NCBI GenBank assembly: GCA_964496755.1
Contig: CAZCBD010000059.1
Span: 1-13,892, forward strand
Reading direction: 5' to 3'
Origin: CAZCBD01 sp964496755
Lineage (GTDB): Bacteria > Bacteroidota > Ignavibacteria > Ignavibacteriales > Melioribacteraceae
DNA: 13,892 nt
Below are positions 7,629 to 13,892 of this stretch, piece by piece. Under the pieces are notes generated by a model. That model had not been told where the DNA came from and searched no databases. It saw nothing but the letters and a program-made list of their open reading frames with translations. Both the position numbers and the translations under genes were made by a program. Each line of letters begins with the position of its first letter. The stretch's first letter is position 1.

Positions 7629-8363
7629 TTATTTTATCCATTTTCTTTTTATGTTTAATAAGCTTACGTAAAATAATGTAATACAAAATGCTATAACCAA
7701 TGATAAATCCAAAATTATTGGTAGGGAATTATTACCGGAAATGGCAAATCGTAAAATATCTACACCATAAGTAACGGGTAAAATATAGGACAAGGGTTGA
7801 ATGAAAACCGGTAGTGAAGCGATGGGAATAAATAGTCCGCATAAAAAGATCATCGGAAATCGAAAAAAATTAGAGTAAGTTTGTGCTTCAAAAACTTCTT
7901 TTGCAGATACCGATATAAATAATCCCAATAACGTTGATATAATTGATAGAAAGATTATCCCTAAAGTTAGCATTCCCCAGTTTAAGACGGTGGCCTTAAA
8001 ATAAAGAACGGAAAATAAAACCGGTGCCATACTATTGAAAATCCCGAATAAAATTGCACCTGCAATTTTTGCTGTTATAAGTAATTCGGAACTGATCGGG
8101 GATAGCAATAATCTTTCGAATGATCTTGATTTTCTTTCGAATGTAATTGTTACGGCAAGCATTGAAGTGGTTCCGAATAAAATTGACATTCCCACTATTC
8201 CCGGAAAGACTTCTTCAATGTGAAAAGCCGATTTGGTTTTTACAAACATCATCAGCATCCATGCAAAAGGAAAAATTATTCCCCAACTAATATTCGGTGG
8301 TTTTAGGTAATAGTTTTTCATGTCTTTTTTAAGGATATTCCAAAAAGCAATATTAGATTTCAT
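7629..8363 (-). CDS. ABC-2 type transporter permease
   Basis: A 244-residue inner-membrane protein of the ABC-2 exporter family. A short cytoplasmic N-terminus (WNILKKDMKNYYLKP) leads into about six hydrophobic segments, at roughly 25-41, 52-74, 101-121, 130-151, 167-184 and 218-238. Between the second and third lies the charged cytoplasmic loop FERKSRSFERLLLSPISSE (75-93), the usual contact with the ATPase. The PVTYGVDILRFAISG segment near 196-210 is also typical of the family. Its ATG overlaps the stop of the upstream ATPase gene by four bases (ATGA), so the pair is translationally coupled and forms one exporter. The substrate could be a drug, a lipid-linked molecule or a polysaccharide and cannot be inferred. 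Distance from the glycan operon and opposite orientation argue against a dedicated glycan exporter. Confidence 0.88.
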   Translation of the reverse strand: MKSNIAFWNILKKDMKNYYLKPPNISWGIIFPFAWMLMMFVKTKSAFHIEEVFPGIVGMSILFGTTSMLAVTITFERKSRSFERLLLSPISSELLITAKIAGAILFGIFNSMAPVLFSVLYFKATVLNWGMLTLGIIFLSIISTLLGLFISVSAKEVFEAQTYSNFFRFPMIFLCGLFIPIASLPVFIQPLSYILPVTYGVDILRFAISGNNSLPIILDLSLVIAFCITLFYVSLLNIKRKWIK

Positions 8364-9331
8364 TTTTTCTCTTTTTCCTTTTTCATTAAATTGATTTCAA
8401 TTCCTGTCATTTTCACAAATGCATCTTCTAATGTAGGCTTAATTATTTTTGCTTCTGTCACAAAAATATTTTCCGAAGATAAAAATGCTACAATAGGCGA
8501 AATGTCAATTTTTTCGGTACTGATTATTTTTATTGTATTATTATTTTTCAAAGTGCATTCAACGTTTGTAAATGTTCGATTAAGTTTTTGCAGCAATTCA
8601 TTTTTATCAAAAGTATTTGTTTCAAAAACAACTTCGATAATGTTTGCATCTTCGGTTTCGTTTAGCAGATTGGCAATGGTATCAATTCGGATTATTTTTC
8701 CTTTGTTTATAAAGGCTACTCTGTGGCAAAGTCTTTCGGCTTCTTCAATATAGTGGGTGGTTAAAAATACGGTTGTTCCGGTTTCGTTTAGTTTTTTTAT
8801 CATATCGCGTATTTGGCGTACGCTGGCAACGTCGATTCCGGTTGTTGGTTCATCTAAAAATAAGATTAGAGGGTTGTGTATTAAGGCGGCTGCAATTGTT
8901 AGTTTTCGTTTCATGCCTTTGGAATATGCTTTAAATTTTTTGTTTGCCGCTTCGGTTAGCTGAAAGTTTGCAAGTAATTCTTTTGCTCTTTTTTCGCGTG
9001 TCGGTTTTGAAAGTCCGTATAAAGCTCCGCAGAAACATAAGTTTTCAAATCCGCTCATTTCATCGTACAGATTGCTTTCGTCGGCTACAACTCCAATTAT
9101 TTCTTGTGCTTTTTTTATGTTTTTAGTTAGATTTTCGTCGTTAAAAAAGATATCTCCCGATGAAATTTTAGCCATCCCGATAAGCATATTGATGGTAGTT
9201 GTTTTGCCGGCTCCGTTTGGCCCTAAAAATCCGAATATTTCTCCTTTTTGTACTTCAAATGAAATGTTATTTACGGCCGTGAACCGATCGTATATTTTTG
9301 TCAGGTTAATTGCTTTTATTATATTTTTCAT
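8360..9331 (-). CDS. ABC transporter ATP-binding protein (NatA/DrrA-like)
   Basis: A 323-residue cytoplasmic ATPase powering the adjacent ABC-2 permease. Walker A GPNGAGKT is at 37-44, the signature is YSKGMKRK at 136-143 (the variant of the NatA/EcsA-like branch, not LSGGQ), Walker B LILFLDEP is at 155-162 with catalytic Glu161, and the switch His193 lies in TTHY. The Q-loop reads GVVADESNLYDEM (80-92) and has an acidic residue where glutamine is usual. Residues 225-323 form the C-terminal extension common in exporters of this branch, including KPTLEDAFVKMTG (298-310). The ATG at 9331 is preferred because family N-termini begin just before I-x-A-x-N-L-T-K. A TTG 27 codons further upstream lacks support. 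The last codons overlap the permease start by four bases. Confidence 0.92.
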   Translation of the reverse strand: MKNIIKAINLTKIYDRFTAVNNISFEVQKGEIFGFLGPNGAGKTTTINMLIGMAKISSGDIFFNDENLTKNIKKAQEIIGVVADESNLYDEMSGFENLCFCGALYGLSKPTREKRAKELLANFQLTEAANKKFKAYSKGMKRKLTIAAALIHNPLILFLDEPTTGIDVASVRQIRDMIKKLNETGTTVFLTTHYIEEAERLCHRVAFINKGKIIRIDTIANLLNETEDANIIEVVFETNTFDKNELLQKLNRTFTNVECTLKNNNTIKIISTEKIDISPIVAFLSSENIFVTEAKIIKPTLEDAFVKMTGIEINLMKKEKEKK

Positions 9332-9590
9332 CTTTTGTTTTGCTGTTTTGAATTGTATCTGAACAGACCTGTATATTTGTAGTGTGAATTTTGTTTTTTC
9401 ATTATTTGGCAAAATAAATTAAAATTCTAATAAATGTAAATTATTTTCGATATTCAAGTAAAATATGTTTTAATCTGTCATTGTTTTTAATAAAGGGTTG
9501 CATAATTATTAGAGAATTATAAAACGGATTATGTAGTAGTAAATATTTGATTGTGTGTGTAGATATTTGCATTCTAATGCAGTTGTGTTT
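9332..9590 (-). other. Intergenic region between amidohydrolase and ABC operon
   Basis: A 259-base AT-rich gap preceding the ABC ATPase on the minus strand. It should contain the ABC operon promoter, but I could not settle on a convincing -35/-10 pair. A small palindrome TGCATTCTAATGCA (9568-9581) lies 9 bases past the amidohydrolase stop without a T-run in either direction. No small gene was supported here. Confidence 0.4.
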
Positions 9591-10412
9591 TTATAAGTCT
9601 AATATTTTTTTCATATTTTCGCCGAGGATTAGTTCTTTTTCTTTATTCGAGATTGTAAGATTTTTTATTCTGTCGATATTTTTTTTGAGATTGTTTTTTC
9701 CGTACGGAGTATCGGAACCTAACAAAACATTACTTGCCCCGACAAATTTAATTGTTTTCATCAATCTATTTGTAGAAGTTACTTGTATTGTAGATGAATC
9801 GAAATATAAATTATCATCCTTATAATTGGCTTTTATAAATAATTCCACTCCAAATAGATGAGCAATTATTAATTTCAATTTCGGGTGATTCTTTTTGTAT
9901 TCAATTATTTTTTTTACATCGGTATCTGAAAATAAATGTATAAATAGTGGAATATTATTTTCCTCAGTCCATTTTGCGATGGTTCTAAAAAAATCGGAAT
10001 TTATAGAATAGTTTTCCCAGCATTGATGTAATTTTACACCTTTGAATTTCCAGTCAATTTGTTTTTTATTCAGATAATTCAGGGGATTTTTTATTTTTTG
10101 AGTAATCCAAACAAATTGTAATATTCTATCGCGGTTTTGTTTTGTTAAATTAAAAATATATTCATTCCCTTTTGGAATTTGATTAATAGATCCTGTAAGC
10201 TTTATAACAAATTTTGTTAGGTAGTTAGTAAGTTTAACAATATTTTTTGTTGGAAATGCTTTTGCTAAATTTGGTAACGGATAGTTTTTTTTGCTTTCCG
10301 GTTTTCCCGGAACAAGAATCACTTTGTCAACACCAAGTTTATCTAAATCACTTATTATATTTTCGGATGTTAGAAAATCTCCGGAAGCATGAGCATGTCC
10401 GTCTATTATCAC
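9591..10412 (-). CDS. Amidohydrolase family (Amidohydro_2-like) metal-dependent hydrolase
   Basis: A 273-residue TIM-barrel protein of the amidohydrolase superfamily. The N-terminal HxH metal motif is IDGHAH (His6, His8). Further metal or active-site positions are GVKLH (Lys127, His129), FIHLF (His159), IAHLFG (His185) and LLGSDTPYG (Asp234). The C-terminal helix ILGENMKKIL (262-271) is the usual closing segment of the Amidohydro_2 group. The set is complete enough for an active metallohydrolase acting on a C-N, C-O or lactone bond, or a decarboxylase; the substrate is unknown. Start is GTG at 10412, preceded by AAAGGA at a good distance, which also places HxH right at the N-terminus as in homologues. 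It is separated from the upstream methyltransferase by 56 bases and may share its transcript. Confidence 0.82.
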   Translation of the reverse strand: MIIDGHAHASGDFLTSENIISDLDKLGVDKVILVPGKPESKKNYPLPNLAKAFPTKNIVKLTNYLTKFVIKLTGSINQIPKGNEYIFNLTKQNRDRILQFVWITQKIKNPLNYLNKKQIDWKFKGVKLHQCWENYSINSDFFRTIAKWTEENNIPLFIHLFSDTDVKKIIEYKKNHPKLKLIIAHLFGVELFIKANYKDDNLYFDSSTIQVTSTNRLMKTIKFVGASNVLLGSDTPYGKNNLKKNIDRIKNLTISNKEKELILGENMKKILDL

Positions 10413-10468
10413 TTGGTTATCCTTTATTTAGTGATTAAATATATAAAGTGTATCGAAATTCGGAATGA

Positions 10469-11158
10469 TTATTTTTCTTTTAAAATTGCTGTAAAATATA
10501 ATACGGCACCATTTTCATATTCTTTTTTTTCGAATTTGAAACCATATTTCCCGAAAAGGCCATTTAATTCTTTTTCAGAATAAAGTGTTCCGCGAATTTT
10601 ACTCTTTTCCGGTTTTCTTTCAGGGATAGGAACAGAGCAAAAAAAAGTTGAATTAATTTTCAATATTCTTTTTAGTTCTTGCAAAAACAAATCAATATTG
10701 TCGAAAAAATTTAAAGACAAATTGCATATTGAAAAATCGAATGTATTATCGGGAAAAGGTAATATTTCGGCACTTGTATTATACAATTCAAAGTTTTTGA
10801 AGCCGTGTTTTTTAAATCTAAAAACAGCCTTCTTTAACAATCCTTTGCTTATGTCGATTCCTACATATCTATTATTATTAGGTAAATACTTAGATAGTGT
10901 GCCACTACCGGTTGCTATTTCAATAACATTTAAATTATGTATGTTTTCAAATTCTTTTTTTAATATTTCAAAATGTTTGGTAATATTACCGTGAAAGAGT
11001 TTCGGGAAGATGTTTTTTTCCATTATTCTGTCATACGTAAAAGAAAATATATCCGCTAGCCAAGGGTTGAATTTTTTTATTTTTCCGATTTCGTCTGTTA
11101 AGTAATTTATACCTTGTTTGTTGATAACGAAAGTATTGTTATTATTTTTTTTATCCAT
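10469..11158 (-). CDS. Class I SAM-dependent methyltransferase
   Basis: A 229-residue cytoplasmic methyltransferase with a UbiE-like Rossmann fold. Motif I is VIEIATGSGTLSKYL (78-92), the acidic ribose-binding residue is Asp102 in YVGIDIS, motif II/III is LPFPDNTFDFSICN (133-146), and the post-motif helix FLQELKRILK (158-167) precedes a strand. Residues 1-60 are a helical, Lys- and Asn-rich extension (NPWLADIFSFTYDRIMEKNIF) that often forms a substrate cap. It is a complete gene, unlike the partial methyltransferase at the left edge, and is not a close copy of it. GGAAA 8 bases upstream of the ATG lies inside the left 79-bp direct repeat, so the translation signal of this gene is part of that repeat. 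The substrate (small molecule, quinone-like or sugar) is unknown. Confidence 0.82.
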   Translation of the reverse strand: MDKKNNNNTFVINKQGINYLTDEIGKIKKFNPWLADIFSFTYDRIMEKNIFPKLFHGNITKHFEILKKEFENIHNLNVIEIATGSGTLSKYLPNNNRYVGIDISKGLLKKAVFRFKKHGFKNFELYNTSAEILPFPDNTFDFSICNLSLNFFDNIDLFLQELKRILKINSTFFCSVPIPERKPEKSKIRGTLYSEKELNGLFGKYGFKFEKKEYENGAVLYFTAILKEK

Positions 11159-11236
11159 TGTTCGGTTTCCTTTTTTACCGGCATTTAAATAGTAATAGTT
11201 TTTGTCGGTTGTTTATTAATTTCAAACTTCCATTAT
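11158..11236. repeat. Direct repeat copy A (79 bp), upstream of the methyltransferase
   Basis: Ungapped alignment to copy B (12250-12328) shows 75 of 79 identical bases. The offset is constant at 1092 bases. On the minus strand the copy runs from ATAATGGAAGTTTGA to the ribosome-binding sequence GGAAACCGAACA just before the methyltransferase ATG. See copy B for the bracketed genes. Confidence 0.92.
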
Positions 11237-11315
11237 CGTATATTTCTGTTTTAACAGTTGATTTGTTTTTTCATATTTGTGATTTTTAATTGCATTATTG
11301 GTTTTATTGTCAGAT

Positions 11316-11915
11316 TTAAGTAAGAATAAAAGTTACAATAAACGGAACAAGAATTGTTAAAATTATTCCACTAAATACTGCAATTATTGCATACTCTTTT
11401 CCTGTGAATTTTGTAATTATCGGTAAAGTTGTATCCATTGAAGTAGCTCCACCTGATGCAATTGGAGCTAATTTCCCAAAATATCTAACAAGTATTGGAG
11501 TAGTAAGCAGAGTAATTATTTCCCTTAGAATATTTGATAATAATGCAATTACCCCTAGTATTTCGCTATGTAGCTGGCTAATAAAAATACTAGACAAACT
11601 ATAGTAGCCAAATCCTGCTCCTACAGCTAGCGATTCTTTTAAATTAATATCCGGAATAAGAAATGAGATAAGTCCAACACCGATTAAGGTTCCTGTAATT
11701 ACCGTCAATGGTACAAGTACAATTTTAAGTTTTGCTCCTTTTAATATTTTCAAAACATTTTTATCTGCTCCAATACTAATACCAACAAAAAACATGAGTA
11801 TATAAAGCACATAGGTACTAAAATCTGTTTCTACAAGAAAATCAGGTAATAGTGAAAATATGCTTAGTACTATTCCGCAAACAAAAAAAGTAACTATAAT
11901 TAAACTATTTTTCAT
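11316..11915 (-). CDS. lysO: LysO lysine exporter, C-terminal (larger) component
   Basis: A 199-residue integral membrane protein of the LysO (DUF340/YbjE) family, which exports L-lysine and its toxic analogues in Escherichia coli. Family motifs are GIVLS near 14-18, FFVGISIGAD (42-51), VGAGFGYYSLSSI (98-110) and GGATSMDTTLPII (155-167); the last carries the conserved intramembrane acidic residue. About five to six hydrophobic segments span the sequence. The ATG at 11915 gives the family's short Met-Lys-x-Ser N-terminus. An upstream TTG at 11954 would extend the overlap with the preceding gene to 50 bases and is less likely. The start overlaps the end of the N-terminal component gene by 11 bases, so the two are translationally coupled and probably act as a heteromeric transporter. 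Confidence 0.86.
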   Translation of the reverse strand: MKNSLIIVTFFVCGIVLSIFSLLPDFLVETDFSTYVLYILMFFVGISIGADKNVLKILKGAKLKIVLVPLTVITGTLIGVGLISFLIPDINLKESLAVGAGFGYYSLSSIFISQLHSEILGVIALLSNILREIITLLTTPILVRYFGKLAPIASGGATSMDTTLPIITKFTGKEYAIIAVFSGIILTILVPFIVTFILT

Positions 11916-12183
11916 ATCTCTTAAAAAATAAAGTGTAGATAAAATAGGATACAATCACACTTCCTGCAACAGCGCCTACTGTTAATAAAATTACTTTTAG
12001 TAAAATAGCATCTATATTGTTCAAGATTACTTTATTAAATCCTACGGATGCACCTAATACAAAAAGAAGAAGATAAATTAACCATGAAATTATTGAATCA
12101 ACAGATTTAATAAGTTTCTTTCGATTTTTTATACTGTAACCTATAAGCATTCCTGCCATCATTATAATAACTACTGTTAACAT
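11905..12183 (-). CDS. lysO: LysO lysine exporter, N-terminal (small) component
   Basis: A 92-residue membrane protein matching the N-terminal third of single-chain LysO. It begins MLTVVIIMMAGMLIGYSI, the usual first helix with GxLxG, followed by a basic loop (KNRKKLIK), IISWLIYLLLFVLGASVGFN (31-50) and a third hydrophobic helix (63-86) ending in KRYEK. In E. coli both parts are one protein of about 299 residues; split forms are common in Clostridia and Bacteroidota, so this is probably a natural two-gene layout and not a frameshift. The ATG at 12183 fits the family start better than the TTG at 12207. No clear ribosome-binding site was seen. The gene starts 67 bases after direct repeat copy B. 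Confidence 0.84.
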   Translation of the reverse strand: MLTVVIIMMAGMLIGYSIKNRKKLIKSVDSIISWLIYLLLFVLGASVGFNKVILNNIDAILLKVILLTVGAVAGSVIVSYFIYTLFFKRYEK

Positions 12184-12249
12184 TGAGCTTGTTTTTAGTT
12201 TATGCAAAATATAAAACTAAAAAATTAATACTTTTATTCCTAATATTCC

Positions 12250-12328
12250 TTGTTCAGTTTCCTTTTTTATCGGCATTTAAATAGTAATAGTTTTTGTCGG
12301 TTGTTTATTAATTTCAGATTTCCATTAT
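12250..12328. repeat. Direct repeat copy B (79 bp), overlapping the propeller gene's 3' end
   Basis: Matches copy A at 75 of 79 positions with no gap. On the minus strand it covers the last codons and TGA of the beta-propeller gene (ATAATGGAAATCTGA) plus the non-coding bases that follow. The lysO pair lies between the two copies, so a crossover between them would excise about 1.1 kb and leave propeller and methyltransferase genes joined by one copy. Confidence 0.92.
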
Positions 12329-13444
12329 TTTGTATTCGTATACGCAAGCATTTTTATGGGGATCTATAAAGAATACTCTATCACCATAAATGCGAATGGA
12401 ATCGAAAGATATTTTCGGTACCGGAAATTCACATAATAGTATTCCATCCTGATTATAAACTTCGAATTTTAATATTTTGGGAATATCATCAACAGTTGAA
12501 TTTTTATCCGGTTGTTTTTTGAATGTGATGAGCCAGAGACGATTTTTATGATCAGTTCCTATATCTCGTGTAACATAAGAATATTGGAACTTAGGTATTT
12601 TAATAGCTTTAGTTCCGGTGTTTAATGTTTTGTAACCGTTTTGTTGAAAAGATATATTATAGTTTAAGGTTCTATCAGCTTTAAAAAGCATTTTGCCGTT
12701 TGGAGAAATTTTTTCTATTCTGTTTTGTGAGTTAAAGCTTATGTAAAAGTTATTCAATCCATCTTTGCAAAAAGAAATTTTGTTTAAAAATTTAACTTCT
12801 TTTTGATTATGACAAGGTTCCATCTTGCAGAAACTTCTGATGATATTGCCTCTATGGTCGGTAACATGTAATAAATATTCATTTGAGTTGTTAATTTTAT
12901 TTACTAATAATAGTTCGGAGTTTATGACTTTAAAAAATGAAAAAGGGTTTTTCAATTTGAATTCGTTACAATAATTCCCTTCAGTATCGAAAATTTGTAC
13001 TCGTCCGTATGTATTTCCGATATAGATTTTATCATTTTCATCAATTTCAAAATTAATTATATATGAAAATTCTCCGGGACCCTTTCCCATTTTGCCGAAT
13101 GTTTTTAAATAATTACCGTTCACGTCAAATTTTTTAACACTATGCAATTCATTATCAAAAATGTAAAGATTATTTTGTGAATCAACCACGATACTTAAAG
13201 GTTCAGCCAGCCAGAGATTTTTGTTTTCGGTTTCAATTTTGCCAAATTGTCTGACAAACTTTAGTGATATGGGATTTTTTTTTAATGTGGGATATTTATT
13301 GTGAATAATTTTTACCCCGTCCTTTTTTTCAATAATATATGATTCTTGATTTGCGCATTGGTTTAGTAGTAAGAATAACAAAAATACTTTTATAGTATTA
13401 TAAAATACTTTTATTTTATTTTCCGTCATAAAACTTCCATTCAT
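12314..13444 (-). CDS. NHL/6-bladed beta-propeller putative lipoprotein
   Basis: A 376-residue protein, predicted to be exported. A hydrophobic signal segment (VFLLFLLLNQC, residues 20-30) ends at Cys30, a possible lipobox although the -1 Gln is atypical. The mature part has NHL-like blades, each with a D-x-x-x-N/G-x-I/L-Y-I pattern: EPLSIVVDSQNNLYIFD (81-97), FEIDENDKIYIGN (132-144), ISFCKDGLNNFYISF (223-237), IGTDHKNRLWLITF (295-308) and IRIYGDRVFFIDP (350-362). The GKMGKGPGEF loop (117-126) is typical of this group in Bacteroidota-like bacteria. It is probably anchored in a membrane facing the periplasm or cell surface; ligand unknown. GGAGG four bases before the ATG at 13444 is the best start signal in the window. 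A second in-frame ATG at 13429 has its own GGAAG, and a TTG at 13495 is unsupported. Confidence 0.82.
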   Translation of the reverse strand: MNGSFMTENKIKVFYNTIKVFLLFLLLNQCANQESYIIEKKDGVKIIHNKYPTLKKNPISLKFVRQFGKIETENKNLWLAEPLSIVVDSQNNLYIFDNELHSVKKFDVNGNYLKTFGKMGKGPGEFSYIINFEIDENDKIYIGNTYGRVQIFDTEGNYCNEFKLKNPFSFFKVINSELLLVNKINNSNEYLLHVTDHRGNIIRSFCKMEPCHNQKEVKFLNKISFCKDGLNNFYISFNSQNRIEKISPNGKMLFKADRTLNYNISFQQNGYKTLNTGTKAIKIPKFQYSYVTRDIGTDHKNRLWLITFKKQPDKNSTVDDIPKILKFEVYNQDGILLCEFPVPKISFDSIRIYGDRVFFIDPHKNACVYEYKIMEI

Positions 13445-13454
13445 AAAACCTCCA
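13426..13454 (-). repeat. Duplicated ribosome-binding site and start codon
   Basis: On the minus strand TGGAGGTTTTATGA (13454-13441) and TGGAAGTTTTATGA (13439-13426) are 13 of 14 identical with a 15-base period. Each carries an SD-like motif four bases before an in-frame ATG of the beta-propeller gene. The gene may therefore start at either of two sites, giving 376 or 371 residues. Confidence 0.7.
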
Positions 13455-13522
13455 GATTTGTTTGTAGAGATGATTCGGTTGTAAGTTTTTACCAATCTAA
13501 AACGGCAAGTATATATGGCGTT

Positions 13523-13547
13523 GGACGTTTTAAAACATCAAACGTTC
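13523..13547. repeat. Inverted repeat in the gap upstream of the propeller gene
   Basis: GGACGTTT (13523-13530) and AAACGTTC (13540-13547) are inverted with one mismatch, and the left arm overlaps the perfect palindrome GTTTTAAAAC (13527-13536). It sits 79 bases before the propeller start codon. It could be an operator or a weak terminator of the upstream gene; no T-run follows on the minus strand. Confidence 0.4.
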
Positions 13548-13629
13548 AATTTACTACTAATTATTATTTGCAATTACAATGTTTATATTTAGCATTTTTG
13601 CCCGCATTGCTTATGGCTGTGTATCGGCA

Positions 13630-13892
13630 TTATTCATTTTCTACTAATTCTATATAATCATCCGAACTTATTGTTGTTTCCCATAAACCAACATCTTCAC
13701 CTTCATGCTTATTAATTCCCATATATTTTAAACTCGCATCTTCATATCTTTTGAATTTATAAACAGCATCATTCATTAGTGTATTATTAAACACTCCTAG
13801 ACTTACAAGCAATTCAAAATCTTTAATATCTACTGCAGTTACTTTCTTAAATAAACCGGGTTCGAGTTGAGTAATAACATCTTTCAAACTTC
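13630..13892 (-). CDS. C-terminal fragment of an unrecognised protein (5' end outside window)
   Basis: The reading frame is open to the right edge of the window, so the TTG at 13887 is probably internal and the gene continues beyond. The visible part ends DDYIELVENE and is hydrophilic and mixed alpha/beta in character, without membrane segments or an obvious signal. It contains a helical stretch (DIKDFELLVSLGVFNNTLMNDAVYKF) and a charged segment (KRYEDASLKYMGINKHEGED). I recognise no domain. A tail of this kind could belong to a larger cytoplasmic nucleic-acid or ATPase protein, but that is a guess. It lies 185 bases upstream of the propeller gene on the same strand, with an inverted repeat in between, and there is no sign that the two are linked. 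Confidence 0.6.
   Translation of the reverse strand, partial: SLKDVITQLEPGLFKKVTAVDIKDFELLVSLGVFNNTLMNDAVYKFKRYEDASLKYMGINKHEGEDVGLWETTISSDDYIELVENE

Noticed and set aside
9072..9362. A plus-strand open frame of 96 residues opposite the ABC ATPase.
   Set aside because: It is an antisense shadow of a strongly coding gene with all ABC motifs on the minus strand, and has no ribosome-binding site or recognisable domain.
9332..9412. An N-terminal extension of the ABC ATPase starting at a TTG (9412).
   Set aside because: The extra 27 residues have no family counterpart, and the ATG at 9331 places the protein at the usual N-terminus.
11237..11318. A UvrB/UvrC-like motif in the ghost reading frame next to repeat A.
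   Set aside because: Only a vague resemblance of about 15 residues was seen, without the conserved positions, so no function is claimed.
12184..12313. A lysine riboswitch or other leader upstream of lysO.
   Set aside because: The gap is short and AT-rich; no conserved lysine-riboswitch stems were seen, and much of it is the 79-bp repeat.
13501..13630. A possible integron attC site in the gap between the right-edge fragment and the propeller gene (GTTGGAC, GCCATA-like motifs).
   Set aside because: The R'-like GTTGGAC has no matching RYYYAAC partner at the right distance, and the two GCCATA motifs are direct and not inverted, so the folded attC hairpin cannot form.

Overview
The window is AT-rich (about 30% GC by eye), gene-dense DNA from a bacterium. 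Several genes have Shine-Dalgarno-like GGAG or AGG motifs, and there is a putative NHL/6-bladed beta-propeller lipoprotein together with a split LysO transporter. This gene content suits the Bacteroidota/Chlorobiota/Ignavibacteria (FCB) group, possibly an Ignavibacteria-like anaerobe. That placement is inference from gene style only; no phylogenetic marker is present.

Left half (1-7555, plus strand): a surface-polysaccharide (O-antigen-like or glycan) operon. In order it holds the end of a SAM methyltransferase, a 1124-residue protein with three glycosyltransferase domains (GT2-GT4-GT2), a glucose-1-phosphate cytidylyltransferase (rfbF), an extended SDR, an RmlC-type 3,5-epimerase, a second extended SDR, and a small two-helix membrane protein. 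The middle four genes look like a nucleotide-sugar pathway that starts by making CDP-glucose and then modifies it by epimerisation and keto-group chemistry. No recognisable CDP-glucose 4,6-dehydratase (RfbG) is present in the window, so the intermediate steps and final sugar are unknown. The large glycosyltransferase and the methyltransferase probably use or decorate the product.

Right half (7629-13892, minus strand), read in the direction of transcription: the tail of an unrecognised protein entering from beyond the window, a putative secreted NHL beta-propeller lipoprotein, a LysO lysine exporter encoded as two overlapping genes, a class I methyltransferase, an amidohydrolase, and an ABC-2 exporter (ATPase and permease with a 4-nt overlap). 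Apart from the ABC pair and the lysO pair, these genes look like separate accessory units. The two halves converge at about 7556-7628, where a hairpin lies.

The most notable non-coding structure is a 79-bp direct repeat with 4 mismatches (11158-11236 and 12250-12328) that exactly brackets the lysO pair. One copy includes the last codons of the beta-propeller gene and the other supplies the ribosome-binding region of the methyltransferase gene. This suggests that the propeller and methyltransferase genes were once adjacent and that lysO was inserted between them by recombination or duplication. Smaller slippage-type tandem repeats occur at the end of the epimerase gene, before the first SDR, and at the start of the propeller gene. 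No CRISPR array, rRNA, tRNA or transposase was seen, and no gene-free stretch exceeds 300 bases.
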